A stretch of DNA of 64,000 nt from Rachicladosporium sp. CCFEE 5018 (taxonomy: Eukaryota > Ascomycota > Dothideomycetes > Cladosporiales > Cladosporiaceae). The DNA lies in NCBI GenBank assembly GCA_002077045.2, contig KZ111140.1, positions 835,049 to 899,048 of the forward strand, read 5' to 3'. Shown here in pieces: positions 11,082-21,075 of this stretch; position 1 is the stretch's first letter, and the number at the start of each line of letters is the position of its first letter. Both the position numbers and the translations under genes were made by a program. The notes under the pieces are model-generated. The model made no database searches and had not been told where the DNA came from. It saw only the letters and a list, made by a program, of their open reading frames with translations.

Positions 11082-12821
11082 ATGGATACCTTACTGTCAG
11101 TGTATTGTGCTTCACTTGCTGCTTACAATTGGAACGTCGAATGCGGGATGTCGACTGACAATCTCACAGCACCGCCGACGTGGCAGCCAACTCTCTCAAC
11201 TTTCGTAGACGATCAAGCACCTATGTCGACGCCATACATGATCTCCCCGAGAAGGAGTCTATGGCTCCGGCCCAGCTCTACTCCACTGAGTCAGGACGGC
11301 TCTTCCACTCCGGCCGTATCGTGATCTCAACTGTAGGCCTACCAGCTCGCGGCAAGACTCACATCAGTGTTGCTTTGGCTCGCTATCTCAGATGGCTCGG
11401 TGTCAAGACGCGGATCTTTCATCTGGGAGATTACCGGCGAGAGCATGTCGGCCCGAAGGGAGAGGTTCCAGACGACTATTTCTTCGTCAACGCCAGCACG
11501 TCCTCCGTCCTACTTCGGAACAAGATTCTGAAGAAGTGCCGGGAAGACATCTTCCACTTTCTCGATCACGAGAATGGTCAGATCGCCATCTACGATGCCG
11601 TGAACCCTCTCGCATCTGGTCGGAGGGCTCTAGCCAAAGAGTTCGAGAAGCACAACGTGCAGACTCTGTTCATCGAGAGCACGTGCACAGACGAGAAAAT
11701 CATCGAAGAGAACGTCCGTTCAGTCAAGATCTCGTCACCCGACTACATCGGCTGGGATCCGAATGATGCGGTCAAAGACTACCTCAAGCGGATCAACGCA
11801 CGAATCCCGCACTATGAGACTATGGAGGAGGCTGACCTGCATTATGTTAAGATGATCAATGCAGGTGAGAGGGTCATCGTCAACAACTGCGCGTTTGGCT
11901 ACTTGTCCCAACGAATTGTATTCTACCTGCTGAACTTGCACATCAAAAGTCGGCAGACGTACTTCTGTCGTGCAGGCACTACGAAAGAGGAAGACAGCTT
12001 CAAGGCAGATGCTAGCTTGAGTATTGAGGGTCAAGACTACGCCAAGAAGATGACCGAGACTCTCGTAGCGCATCGCGAGGCAGAGCGCCAGACACTGATC
12101 CAGCACGGTGCTCCGGCGTCCACTGCCTCCAAGCCATTGACAGTATGGACGAGCACACGAAGACGTACGATCGAGACTTCTACCTTTCTGGAGCAAGAAG
12201 GGTACCGGGTCCGCCAGCGCAGCCAGATGTCTCAGCTCAATCCAGGTGTCTGCGAGAAGATGAGCGAACGCAAGATTCGCGAACAGTTTCCCGAAGAAGT
12301 AGGCAAGCACGAGCAAGACCCGTATCATCATCGCTACCCGCGCGCCGAAGTCAGTCATGCCCAATCTCCATGCTCTTGGATACATATGCTGATATTCCCT
12401 CTAGTCCTACCACGACCTCGCCGTCCGCCTCGAACCCATAATCCTCGAGCTCGAGCGCGAACAAAACGACCTCCTAATCATAGCCCACGAATCCGTGCTC
12501 CGCGTCCTCTACGGCTACCTGATGGCCTGCAGCGCCACAGATATCCCCGCGCTCCAATTTCCCCGCGACGAGATCATCGAGATAATTCCCGCCTCATACA
12601 ACAACTCCGCCAAACGGATCCACATAGACGGGCTGCCGGAGCGGTTAGTCCCTGGCAGTCCGGAGGATATCAAGATCCCGGTGCCGCCCAGTGGCGCTGT
12701 GAGTCCTTGGAGTGGGATTGGGACGCCTGCTGGCGAGGGGAGTGGGGGGCAGACGCCGGTGGAGAGTGTGGTTGAGGTGGGGAGCTTGGTGGGGAAGTTG
12801 AGCGTGGACCCTAAGGCTTAG
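11082..12821 (+). CDS. 6-phosphofructo-2-kinase with degenerate FBPase-2 domain (block A)
   Basis: This enzyme makes fructose-2,6-bisphosphate, the allosteric activator of glycolysis. Exons are 11082-11095 (14 nt), 11170-12349 and 12405-12821, giving 536 residues beginning MDTLLTADVAAN. The kinase half has Walker A GLPARGKTH, HLGDYRREHVG and FIESTCTDE. The phosphatase half lacks the catalytic histidine: the usual RHG is R-A-G, with Ala at about residue 273 (codon 11972-11974). Other phosphatase residues also vary (AHES for CHQA, PRAE for PRGE). By analogy to yeast Pfk26, where the same His is replaced by Ser, the enzyme is probably kinase only. The C-terminal ~60 residues are Gly/Pro/Ser-rich. 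It converges with FBA1. Confidence 0.92.
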
Positions 12822-13114
12822 ATGGGCTTGGGGGAAGCGGTCGATAGCCCGGTGGACGATTGAGATCTGGAGTGAGAGGAGACATTGGACATTGATGGGA
12901 TGAGGGCATGACGGGCCGCGCAGTACATACAGTGCTTTGGCCTAGTCATGTTTGTGTAGACGTGGAACGACTTTACGAAAGCAATGTTCAATTTTTCAGC
13001 TGTACGATACAACGCTCCAACAGCTATGTACGCCGGATATCTGCCCTGTCACAGTGGCAAGATACTATTCTTCACAGCCCTTCAGATCCGTCTCAGAACA
13101 CATGCAAAAGCAAT

Positions 13115-14194
13115 CTAAAGTTGCCCAGCAGTGTTGAAGTCCTTCAACGCCTCCGCAACACGCTTCGTCATCGTCTTCTCCCCCTCACGCACCCACACGC
13201 GCGGGTCGTAGTACTTCTTATTCGGCTTGTCAGCGCCATCCGGGTTGCCGACCTGCGTGCTAACATAGTCCTTCTTCTTGATCATGTAGTCGCGGATGCC
13301 CTCGGTATAAGCGTACTGCAGATCAGTATCGAGATTGACCTTGACAACACCATACGAGATGGCGTCGAGGAACTCCTGCTTGGAGGAGCCGGAGCCGCCG
13401 TGGAAGACGAGGAAGACGGGCTTCTCTTCTTTGAGGTTCTCCTTCTCGGCGACGTATTTCTGGTGCTTGGAGAGGAGCTCGGGGTGGAGCTTTACGTTTC
13501 CGGGCTTGTACACGCCGTGGACGTTGCCGAAACCGGCTGCGATGGAGAAGTAGGGCGAGACCGGGGAGAGGGTCTTGTAGATCTCGTGGATGTCCTCGGG
13601 TTGAGTGTAGAGGGAGTTGTTGTCGACGTCCTCGTTATTCACACCATCCTCCTCACCTCCCGTGATGCCGATCTCCATCTCGAGCCACTGCTTCATGGGC
13701 GCCGCGCGCTCGAGGTACTTCTTCGTGGTGGAGATGTTGTAGTCCACGGACTCCTCGGACAAATCAATCATGTGGGAGCTGAACAGCGGCTCGCCGGTCT
13801 GCTTGAACCACTTCTCATCGGCATCCAGCATGCCATCCAACCACGGGAGGAGCTTCTTCGCGCAGTGATCGGTGTGGAGCACGACGGGGATGCCATAGGC
13901 TGGTGCGACGGCACGGATGTAGTGTGCTGCTGCCACGGCGCCGGCGATGGACGCGGATTGGTCCTTGTTGTCGACACCTTTGCCGGCGAAGTAGGCGGCG
14001 CCGCCTTGCGACATTTGCAGGATGATGGGCGACTTAGCATCGCGGGCTGCTTCGAGGGAGGCGACGACGGTGGAGGAGCTGGTGACGTTTATGGCGGGGA
14101 TGGCGAAGGTCTTTTCTTGAGCGTACTTGAAGAGAGCCTTGACATCGTCGCCGTAGATGACGCCGGACTTGCGGGAGAGCACGCCTGTGGCCAT
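13115..14194 (-). CDS. FBA1: Fructose-bisphosphate aldolase, class II (block A)
   Basis: This is a zinc-dependent glycolytic aldolase cleaving fructose-1,6-bisphosphate in the cytosol. It is a single 359-residue exon, the length of yeast Fba1. The motif LHTDHC at about 105-111 carries the catalytic Asp109 and zinc ligand His110. Further zinc ligands are seen in GNVHGVYKPG and VFHGGSGSS. The start MATGVLSRKSGVIYGDD aligns with the family N-terminus. Strong codon bias, expected of a very highly expressed gene, leaves a long stop-free frame on the opposite strand. It starts divergently from PRP19 and has a CCG-N5-CGG palindrome about 240 bp upstream. Confidence 0.97.
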   Translation of the reverse strand: MATGVLSRKSGVIYGDDVKALFKYAQEKTFAIPAINVTSSSTVVASLEAARDAKSPIILQMSQGGAAYFAGKGVDNKDQSASIAGAVAAAHYIRAVAPAYGIPVVLHTDHCAKKLLPWLDGMLDADEKWFKQTGEPLFSSHMIDLSEESVDYNISTTKKYLERAAPMKQWLEMEIGITGGEEDGVNNEDVDNNSLYTQPEDIHEIYKTLSPVSPYFSIAAGFGNVHGVYKPGNVKLHPELLSKHQKYVAEKENLKEEKPVFLVFHGGSGSSKQEFLDAISYGVVKVNLDTDLQYAYTEGIRDYMIKKKDYVSTQVGNPDGADKPNKKYYDPRVWVREGEKTMTKRVAEALKDFNTAGQL

Positions 14195-15105
14195 GATTGC
14201 TGTGTTGCTTTGTTGTAATGAGGGGTTTGTCTAGAAGGAATCTGGAAACTGGTCTTGCTTAAGATGGACGAGGAAAGAAGCTGTAGTATCTACTGCAGTT
14301 GTTGAGGTATTGGTTGCTGGCTCGGGTGCCGTTGGTCAATGGGAGGGCCGAGCCTGAGGTCATATTTTGTGATGTGTACCGATAGTGGGGTCGTACCTTC
14401 CCTGCCCCTCCTCTCGCTGGCCTCCGATGGACCCCGAGACTCGGGTATCGCAGGGCCTGGGGATGATTTCCTTACCAAAGCCGCGGCCTTCACGATTCAG
14501 TCATCAATCCGTGAGATGCTAGTGACTTGAGAATCGCAGTCGTCCTTTGACCTCACTGCGTAGTGCATATTACCATGCTCCTAACATTTCGCAGAGTCTC
14601 TGTCATAGCTCCATCCACTCTCAACGCAGCATAGGGCCGAATGCACGTTTGATCTCACGGACAAACAAGCTTGGCTTGGACCAGGGATGGCCAGCCTGCA
14701 GAGAGATAGCTGGCTCTGTGGATGACTTGGCCATGTGTTGTAAACTTCGCGCTGTTGGCGATATCGAGTTGAGGGTTCGCGACTGTCAAAGTCTTTGGTG
14801 ACAGCCTCGCGTCTCAGTAAACCACTCGTGACGGTGAGCTGCATGAAGCATCATGATCTTTCGCGAGCATTGTCTATAGAGCGCTACAAGTACCTTCGTG
14901 GGAGTGAGCATGGAAGGGTGATGGACGTGGTCAGGCACTCAGGCTACTAGGAGCATTCGGCCTGGGATCTCAGGCTCGAGCTCGGAGCGCTTGTTTCTCC
15001 GCCCCCGGCGCGTTGCAAGCTCACGTCTACCAGATTTGTTATCGAGACATTCAGAGCGATACCATTGTGACTACTGTCGCTACGTCTGATTGCAAAACAC
15101 CCAGA
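14195..15105. promoter_or_regulatory. Divergent promoter FBA1 / PRP19 (block A)
   Basis: These 911 bp lie between two starts pointing outwards. The FBA1-proximal third is the best conserved part between blocks and includes the palindrome listed separately. No gene is supported. Confidence 0.55.
14433..14445. promoter_or_regulatory. CCG-N5-CGG palindrome upstream of FBA1 (block A)
   Basis: The 13-bp sequence CCCGAGACTCGGG is a perfect inverted repeat around one base and contains CCG-N5-CGG, the format bound by fungal Zn(II)2Cys6 dimers. It is unchanged in block B at 45128-45140. The binding factor is not known. Confidence 0.35.
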
Positions 15106-16705
15106 ATGCTTTGCGCAAGTGAGTAGCAGCCTGTCTCCCGTCTAGACTCTAACTTCGCTAACTCTCTCGCAGTCTCAGGCGAATCACCGCAACAGCCTGT
15201 GGCTTCGCGCAAGTCGGGTCAGTCGCTCTCCTTTCCTGGGGTATGGGACGCACATAGCTGACAACTGGAACAGGCAACGTCTTCGAGAGACGCCTCATTG
15301 AAGCGTACATATCCGAGAACGGCACCGATCCAGTCAATGGCGAGGAGCTCACCACCGATGATCTGATCGAGCTGAAGCAAGCGCGTGCTGTGAAGCCGAG
15401 ACCCCCGACCCTTACATCGATACCGGCACTGTTGTCGACCTTCCAGAACGAATGGGATGCAATCATTCTCGAGACCTTCCAGTTGAAGCAACAGCTGGCA
15501 GAGACGAGGCAGGAGTTGAGCACTGCCTTGTACTACAACGATTCGGCGCAGAGGGTGATTTCGCGATTGCAAAAGGAGAGGGACGATGCGCGCGACGCAC
15601 TGTCGAGAGTCACAGTCAGTGGGACGAATGGCATGAATGGAACGCACGGCGACGCAATGCAGGTGGATGAGCAGGGACTGTCAGAGTCGGTACTTGCAAG
15701 AATAGAAGCCACGCAACAGAAACTGTCCGCCACACGCCGCAAGCGACCAGTACCGGCAGAGTGGGTAACAGGAGAGACGATCGCAACGTACGAAGTCAAG
15801 GAGACGATCGAGAGCTCGTTCACAGGAGCCAAGGCGCTTGCTGTCGATTTCAGCGGTGACTTCTTCCTTTGCGGTGACTCGGACGGTGGCATGGGTATCT
15901 ATGATCTCAAGAATGGCTCGTTCAGCACGAAGAGCAATCTTGGCGCTGGCGCCGTCCTCGACGGGACGTGGGTGCGTGACAAGACGGCAGTTGCGACGTC
16001 CAGTGGTGCAGTGGTGCTGGCGCTAGAGGGCTCGGCGGAGCAAAAGTGGCATCAACATGCTGGAGCTGCTATGGCGGTTGCGGCGCACCCGTGTGGTGAT
16101 ATCCTGGCTTCTGTTGGTGTCGACAAGAGCTATGTACTGTATGATGTTCAGAGCGGCTCGGTGCTCACGCAAGTGTACACAGACTCAGGTACGATGAACC
16201 ACAGACTATTCTTTGTTCAGCACTGACATATCTCGCAGAGCTTACAACAGTGACCTTCCACCCGGACGGGCATCTCCTTGCATTAGGTACATCTTCCGGC
16301 AGCATAAAGCTCTACGACGTCAAGACCTCCCAGATCGCCCACACCTTTCCAGCCGCTGCCAACGCACCCATCTCGTCCCTCTCATTCTCAGAGAATGGCA
16401 CTTGGCTCGCGTCGGCATACGACGGCCAGACTAGCGTCACGGTCTGGGATCTCAGAAAACTCAGCCAGCTCACCTCACTGGAGATCGGCACTGCAGTCTC
16501 GGGCATCGCTTGGGACTACACTGGACAGTACTTGGCAGCCTGTGGAGCAGGTGCTGTGGTAGTGAGTGCGTATGACAAGAAGGCGAAGGCTTGGTCAGAG
16601 CCCTTGCGGAAGGCTGTCAACGCTGTGGACGTGCAGTGGGGCGCTAATGCGCAGAGTCTGGTGGCGCTGACGAACGAGGGCGCGGTTGATGTATTGAGAG
16701 CATGA
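15106..16705 (+). CDS. PRP19: Pre-mRNA-processing factor 19, U-box E3 ligase (block A)
   Basis: This is the core of the NineTeen complex, which activates the spliceosome; it is a homotetrameric ubiquitin ligase in the nucleus. Four exons, 15106-15118 (13 nt), 15173-15217 (45 nt), 15274-16188 and 16239-16705, encode 479 residues. The spliced N-terminus MLCAISGESPQQPV...SGNVFERRLIEAYI is the Prp19 U-box, which lacks zinc ligands. A coiled-coil follows (FQLKQQLAETRQEL, about residues 85-130). The rest is a WD40 propeller, for example VDFSGDFFLCGDSDGG and FHPDGHLLALG. The first ATG lies only 13 nt before an intron, so ORF-based prediction would miss the U-box. Confidence 0.95.
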
Positions 16706-17341
16706 GCTGAGGCAGGCGAGCGCTGCAGTATGGTGTAAGGGAAGGGTGTATACAGTATTATAACAAAATGCATGAGCTCTCTCGGAGATAGGAGGGTGAA
16801 ACCCGAGCTCGTTGCCACTTTCACTGCGACTACTTTACTATGCTCGCAGTCTGCTTCTCGCTATGACTGTGCGAGCGGTGGGTCAGGAACAAGATCTTCA
16901 CTTCTGCTTCCTCACAAGTCATCGAATGAATCGCAATTCGGTACTGCACCTCCGTGGCGCCTTTCTCTGATCACAAGCCAAGCGCGCATGGACGCCCTCG
17001 GCAGCGCTACGTCAACCCACCAGTCCACGACCACACTCCGACTCGACACCTCTCATTCATACACAACCTGCACTCTGCCTGCCGATGGGCACAGTGCTAC
17101 GCCAACAGGAGCATACGCATTCCCTTAGCTCAGCTTCTGGAATCTGGCGGGCTGGTCAGCAGAAAGGCACACGAATATGTTCGGCAGTGGCGCTTCCACT
17201 CACCGAGCCAGCATAAAGGTAAGAGGGCTTATACTTTGATGGGCACATGTGAACGTCGTGCCCCTCTCTTTCGCAGATCTACTGCTGGATAGAGGAGAAC
17301 TGAAAATCCTTCTCGTGTATGCAATTTCCTTCTGACACGAT
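16706..17341. other. PRP19 3' flank and conserved leader of the RING gene (block A)
   Basis: From 16967 to 17218 only three bases differ from block B, all C to G, which is more conserved than most exons here. A GTAAGA...CGCAG intron of 58 nt (17219-17276) follows and recurs in block B. A 46-codon upstream ORF starts at 16990. In every frame the three substitutions change an amino acid, so I cannot call a protein. A spliced 5' leader with an upstream ORF for the gene at 17342 is the simplest reading. Confidence 0.5.
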
Positions 17342-19058
17342 ATGGCTAAACAGCACCCATTCACTATGCCCGCCCACCGCCGGGAGCCCTCTGTGGAGCT
17401 CGGGAGCGCTTATAGCAGGGAATCGGAGAGGTCACATGGGAGTCACGGGGGGTTCAGGGACCTACTTCACCCGACAAACCATTCGCCGCCACCGTTTCGA
17501 AGAGAGAGGGAAGAAGATCACGATGACTTTGTTGGAAGGAGGTGGATAGATGAGAGGAGGCCTCAGAGAGAGCTTCCGAGAAGGTATCCTGGTGACGGGT
17601 TCGATTTCAGACGACCGGTCATGAGTAATGCGGCACGTGGCAGGGAGGAGAGGGAAGAGCGGAGTGCACGGGATGATGCGAGGGACGAAGAGCCGGGAGC
17701 GGAGATGGTCGATGTGGATGAAGATGAAGGGCTGCCAGACATGTGGAATGGGGAGGGATACGACCCAGTCCATGTGGACGACCGGCTACGTGAGCCACAA
17801 GTCGCATCTCGTGAAGAGAGGGTACACGCGGAGACACGAGCCCGCGCTCAGCGATTGCCACACTACGACAACGCTATCATCGATCTCGTGAGCGACGATG
17901 AAACCGACAACGCACAGCCGCCACCTCAACCGCAGCAAACAGAGTCAAGGCAATGGCGGCCTCAATACGACCCAGCACATCACCCTCGAACATCTGCTCT
18001 CAGACATCCACGACTCGTTCGCCAAGCAACACCAGCCCCCATGGAGTTCTTCGACCTCGAATTTCTGGGCTCCAACCCCATCACCCGCCAGAGCACGCCC
18101 GCCACCATGGCCACGGCAGGCAGTACTAGCGTGCCTACAAACCCTACCATCGATCTTACAGCCGAGGACGAAGACGAAGATGCCGATCTTTTCATCACTG
18201 AGACACGTCCCGCTCGGCCAGGCATCAACAACACCCGCCCCGACATCATTCACCCCAACGCTGGTGCTCGCGATGACGATGAGGACCTAGAAGAGATCAC
18301 CTACGGCGGCCCCCTCGCCCGCCTAGCAGGCCTCGTCCGAGATCGCGCGCCAGCCGGCTACCCCGGCCGCCTAATCCGCGCCTTCCAACACGCCCAAGCA
18401 AACGATGGCAACGAAGTCGCACGCATGCTACCGGAGCTTCGAGAAAATTACCACGGTCACCATGATCACCTGCATCAGAGACAAGAACTAGCACGTGCCC
18501 GCGCGAACAGACTACATCGTCATAGGCAAATTGTTGCGCAGCGGCCTCAAAACTACCAGCCCTACCCTGGAATGCATAATCTGGTTGGACCTGGACCGAT
18601 GCCTGATATCGCAGGTATGCCTGGTATGATGGATTACGGCAATGCGGCTTTTGATCTTGGATTGCAACCTAGGCAGCTCTCACCCACTTATGAGGCGCCG
18701 AAGCAGGCTGAGAAGGGGTTCACGATGAGTCCTGGGGAGGAGGAGATCGTGGTCTGTCCGAATTGCGGGGATGAGTTGGCAGTTGCTGGAGATGGGGGGA
18801 AAGGCCAGGTCTGGGTAATCAGAGGCTGCGGTCACGTAAGTCATGGCGCTTACTACAGTTTCCAAATCGTGTTGCTAACTTCCATCACAGGCGTACTGCG
18901 GCACCTGCATGGCTAATCGCAACAAAGGTGGGAGTCGCAAGGGCAAAGGGAGAATCACGGATTCGCCGCCGACTCTGCCGTTCAAGAGTTGTGTGGTGGA
19001 GGGCTGCAAGCGGAAGGTCACGACTAAGGATGTGATTCATGTGTACATGAGCAGCTAG
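17342..19058 (+). CDS. RING-like protein with SUMO-interacting motifs (block A)
   Basis: This is a probable ubiquitin-ligase-like nuclear protein of unassigned name. Exons 17342-18835 and 18891-19058 (intron 55 nt, GTAAGT...TCACAG) give 553 residues. Residues 1-300 are charged and low complexity. They carry SUMO-interacting-like motifs next to acidic runs: AIIDLVSDDE (about 178-187), TIDLTAEDEDED (269-280) and DLFITE (282-287). The C-terminus has paired cysteines: CPNCGDE, then RGCGHAYCGTC spanning the splice, then SCVVEGC. That spacing is RING-like. The combination recalls SUMO-targeted ubiquitin ligases (Slx8/RNF4 type). The assignment is inference; a different zinc-binding fold is possible. 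Confidence 0.75.
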
Positions 19059-19444
19059 TGGGTGACTCGTCATTCGCGCAGGACAGGTGCGCTGTGAGCA
19101 GTAGCACTGGGTGACGAGGTTGTTCATTTGGGAATATGGAAGCGCGGTGTTCTGGAGGCTTGCTTGCTTGCTGTGCTGCATTTCTAGCCTGATCGAAAGC
19201 TGCGACGACCGCTGCGACGGTTTGGTAACGATGATTGATCAATTTGCTGTCCCAATCATCGTGCGTGTTGCTCTCATTGCCGCCGTATGCCTCTGCCTTT
19301 GACAGCGACATCGATTTCTGTCCCGGACAAACATCCTCCCCCAGCACCAAGCTTCACTTCCCAAAAAGTTGCCAGCCTCGGCACCTCAACCATTGTACAT
19401 TTCTCTCCTCTCAGCATTGCTACCTGTCCACCAGCCAAACCACA
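19059..19444. other. Intergenic between RING gene and PHS1 (block A)
   Basis: These 386 bp lie between tandem genes. An alternating conserved and diverged pattern relative to block B is seen. I see no gene; the last 120 bp are the PHS1 promoter and leader. Confidence 0.45.
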
Positions 19445-20297
19445 ATGGACCGCCCATCCGACTCCCAGCTTCCACCTCCCACCCACAAACACCCACCCCG
19501 CTCCTCATCGAAATCGGGCTCCACGATTCCCATTCTCAAGCCTACAAAGACCCCGAGCTCCGCTTCCCATGGCTACCTAATCCTCTACAACGCCGTCTCA
19601 GCTGCGCTATGGGCGAATATATTGACGCAGGTGCTTGTGCTTGCGCGGGGGGAGGGGTTTGCAGGGGTGTTTGAGGGGCTGGACGAGTTTGTGAGGACTG
19701 TGCAGACGTTGGCGGGGATGGAGGTCGTGCATAGCGCGATAGGTGAGTGAGGGACCCATGACAGCGATAGGGTAGGACGTCTCGAGCGGGAATAGGAGCT
19801 AACTGTGCTGGCTAGGACTGGTGCGGGCGCCGCTACTCACGACTATCATGCAAGTCGCGTCTCGATTCCTGCTGGTCTGGGGCATTGCGTTCTTCCTCCC
19901 CGGGAGCACTGCCTCGTCGTCGGCCTACACTACCATGCTACTTGCTTGGAGCCTTACGGAAGTCATCCGGTACTCATACTTCGTCATCAACCTCACGTAT
20001 GGCTTCGTGCCTGATGCGATCACCTGGCTAAGGTACAACACCTTCCTGGTACTGTATCCACTGGGCATTTCAAGTGAGTGTTGGCTGGTGTATAGGGCTA
20101 TGAGCGAGGCCGGCAAGATTGGCGGCGAGGGCACCCTGGGAGGGAACGTCATCGTGTGGTGGGCACTGGTCGGCGTGCTGGCGGTCTATGTACCGGGGAG
20201 CTGGGTGCTGTTCACGCATATGCTGGGACAGAGGACCAAGGTCATGAAGACGTTGAAGACAACGCGTCAAAAGAATGAGAGCAAGAAGCAATCGTAG
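19445..20297 (+). CDS. PHS1: Very-long-chain 3-hydroxyacyl-CoA dehydratase (block A)
   Basis: This is the ER-membrane enzyme of the third step of very-long-chain fatty acid elongation. Exons 19445-19742 and 19816-20297 (intron 73 nt) give 259 residues. The polar N-terminus (about 40 residues) is followed by about six hydrophobic segments. The catalytic pair sits in YPLGISSE, Tyr180 and Glu187, with the same spacing as yeast Tyr149/Glu156. The protein ends KKQS, a dilysine ER-retrieval signal. The intron splits the Gly codon in SAIG/LVRAPLLTT and is needed for the full protein. A GTGAGT inside PLGISSECW is coding, not a donor. It converges on the F-box gene with 133 bp between stop codons. Confidence 0.94.
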
Positions 20298-20430
20298 GCA
20301 CTTCGAATAGCGTGTATGATAATGTACATACCCATGACATGACCTGTCCTATCTCCCTTCCTGCTCGTGATGTTCATGTACTCGTATGTCGCCCAGCGCT
20401 GTCAATTCTCCGATCAGACATATCTCCAGC

Positions 20431-21075
20431 TCATCGATTCCCTTTCCAGACCTCCCACCCCATCTCCCTCTCCCCCAACACATACTCTCCCCCACCCACA
20501 TCCTCGTCGCCAATATCCCTCATCATCTGCCCCTCCAACCACTCCGCATACCCTCTCCCAACACTCCCCCCAACCCTCGCCCTCCCCACGCCTCTAACCC
20601 CCTCAAACAGCCCCAGAACCCTATAATCGCAGCTATCATACATACTCTGAAATACCTCAATCTCCAACTCCTCGACGCCCGTGAAAGCCTTCCTCGCGTC
20701 TTCGGCCGTGAACCTCGGATCCGTGTCCAATCGCACGAGCAGATGAAACCGCTTTATCAACGGCAGCAAACGCGGATGTCGCACAGACGGTAGGATGCGC
20801 CGCGGTGGGCCGAACGAGAGGATGAATGAGGGGTGTGAGGCTAGGAGCGAGACATCTGCTGAGAAGATGTTGCAGCCGTAGAGGATTGGGGTGCCGAGGG
20901 TATTGAGGCGGTGGGAGGTCAGGAGGACGTTGGCGCAGAAGCGGGAGGGAGGATCGGGGGGTGTGAGGGCGGTTAGGGGAGGGACGGGGTGGTGCAGGAG
21001 GTAGAGGAGGATTTGGTTCAGGAGCTCGGCCGGGAGAAGGAGGAGTCGGCTGGTGGGAGTATCGACGGAAGCCAT
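20431..21075 (-). CDS. F-box-like protein (block A)
   Basis: The 214-residue single-exon protein begins with an F-box-like helix pair (LLLLPAELLNQILLYLL at about 10-26, then CANVLLTSHRLN). It continues with the Leu-rich strand pattern common in short fungal F-box proteins (PLIKRFHLLVRLD, GVEELEIEVF). F-box proteins are substrate receptors of SCF ubiquitin ligases; the substrate cannot be inferred. The start is the ATG at 21075 because block B also begins there and lacks the upstream extension. The stop position and length are identical in both blocks, which supports it as a real gene. Confidence 0.7.
   Translation of the reverse strand: MASVDTPTSRLLLLPAELLNQILLYLLHHPVPPLTALTPPDPPSRFCANVLLTSHRLNTLGTPILYGCNIFSADVSLLASHPSFILSFGPPRRILPSVRHPRLLPLIKRFHLLVRLDTDPRFTAEDARKAFTGVEELEIEVFQSMYDSCDYRVLGLFEGVRGVGRARVGGSVGRGYAEWLEGQMMRDIGDEDVGGGEYVLGEREMGWEVWKGNR

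Noticed and set aside
12908..14218. A 436-codon plus-strand open frame opposite FBA1 (and a 412-codon one at 43678-44916).
   Set aside because: It is the exact antisense of the aldolase exon, whose strong codon bias removes antisense stops. The extensions outside FBA1 differ between blocks and the predicted peptide is low-complexity Val/Leu/Asp.
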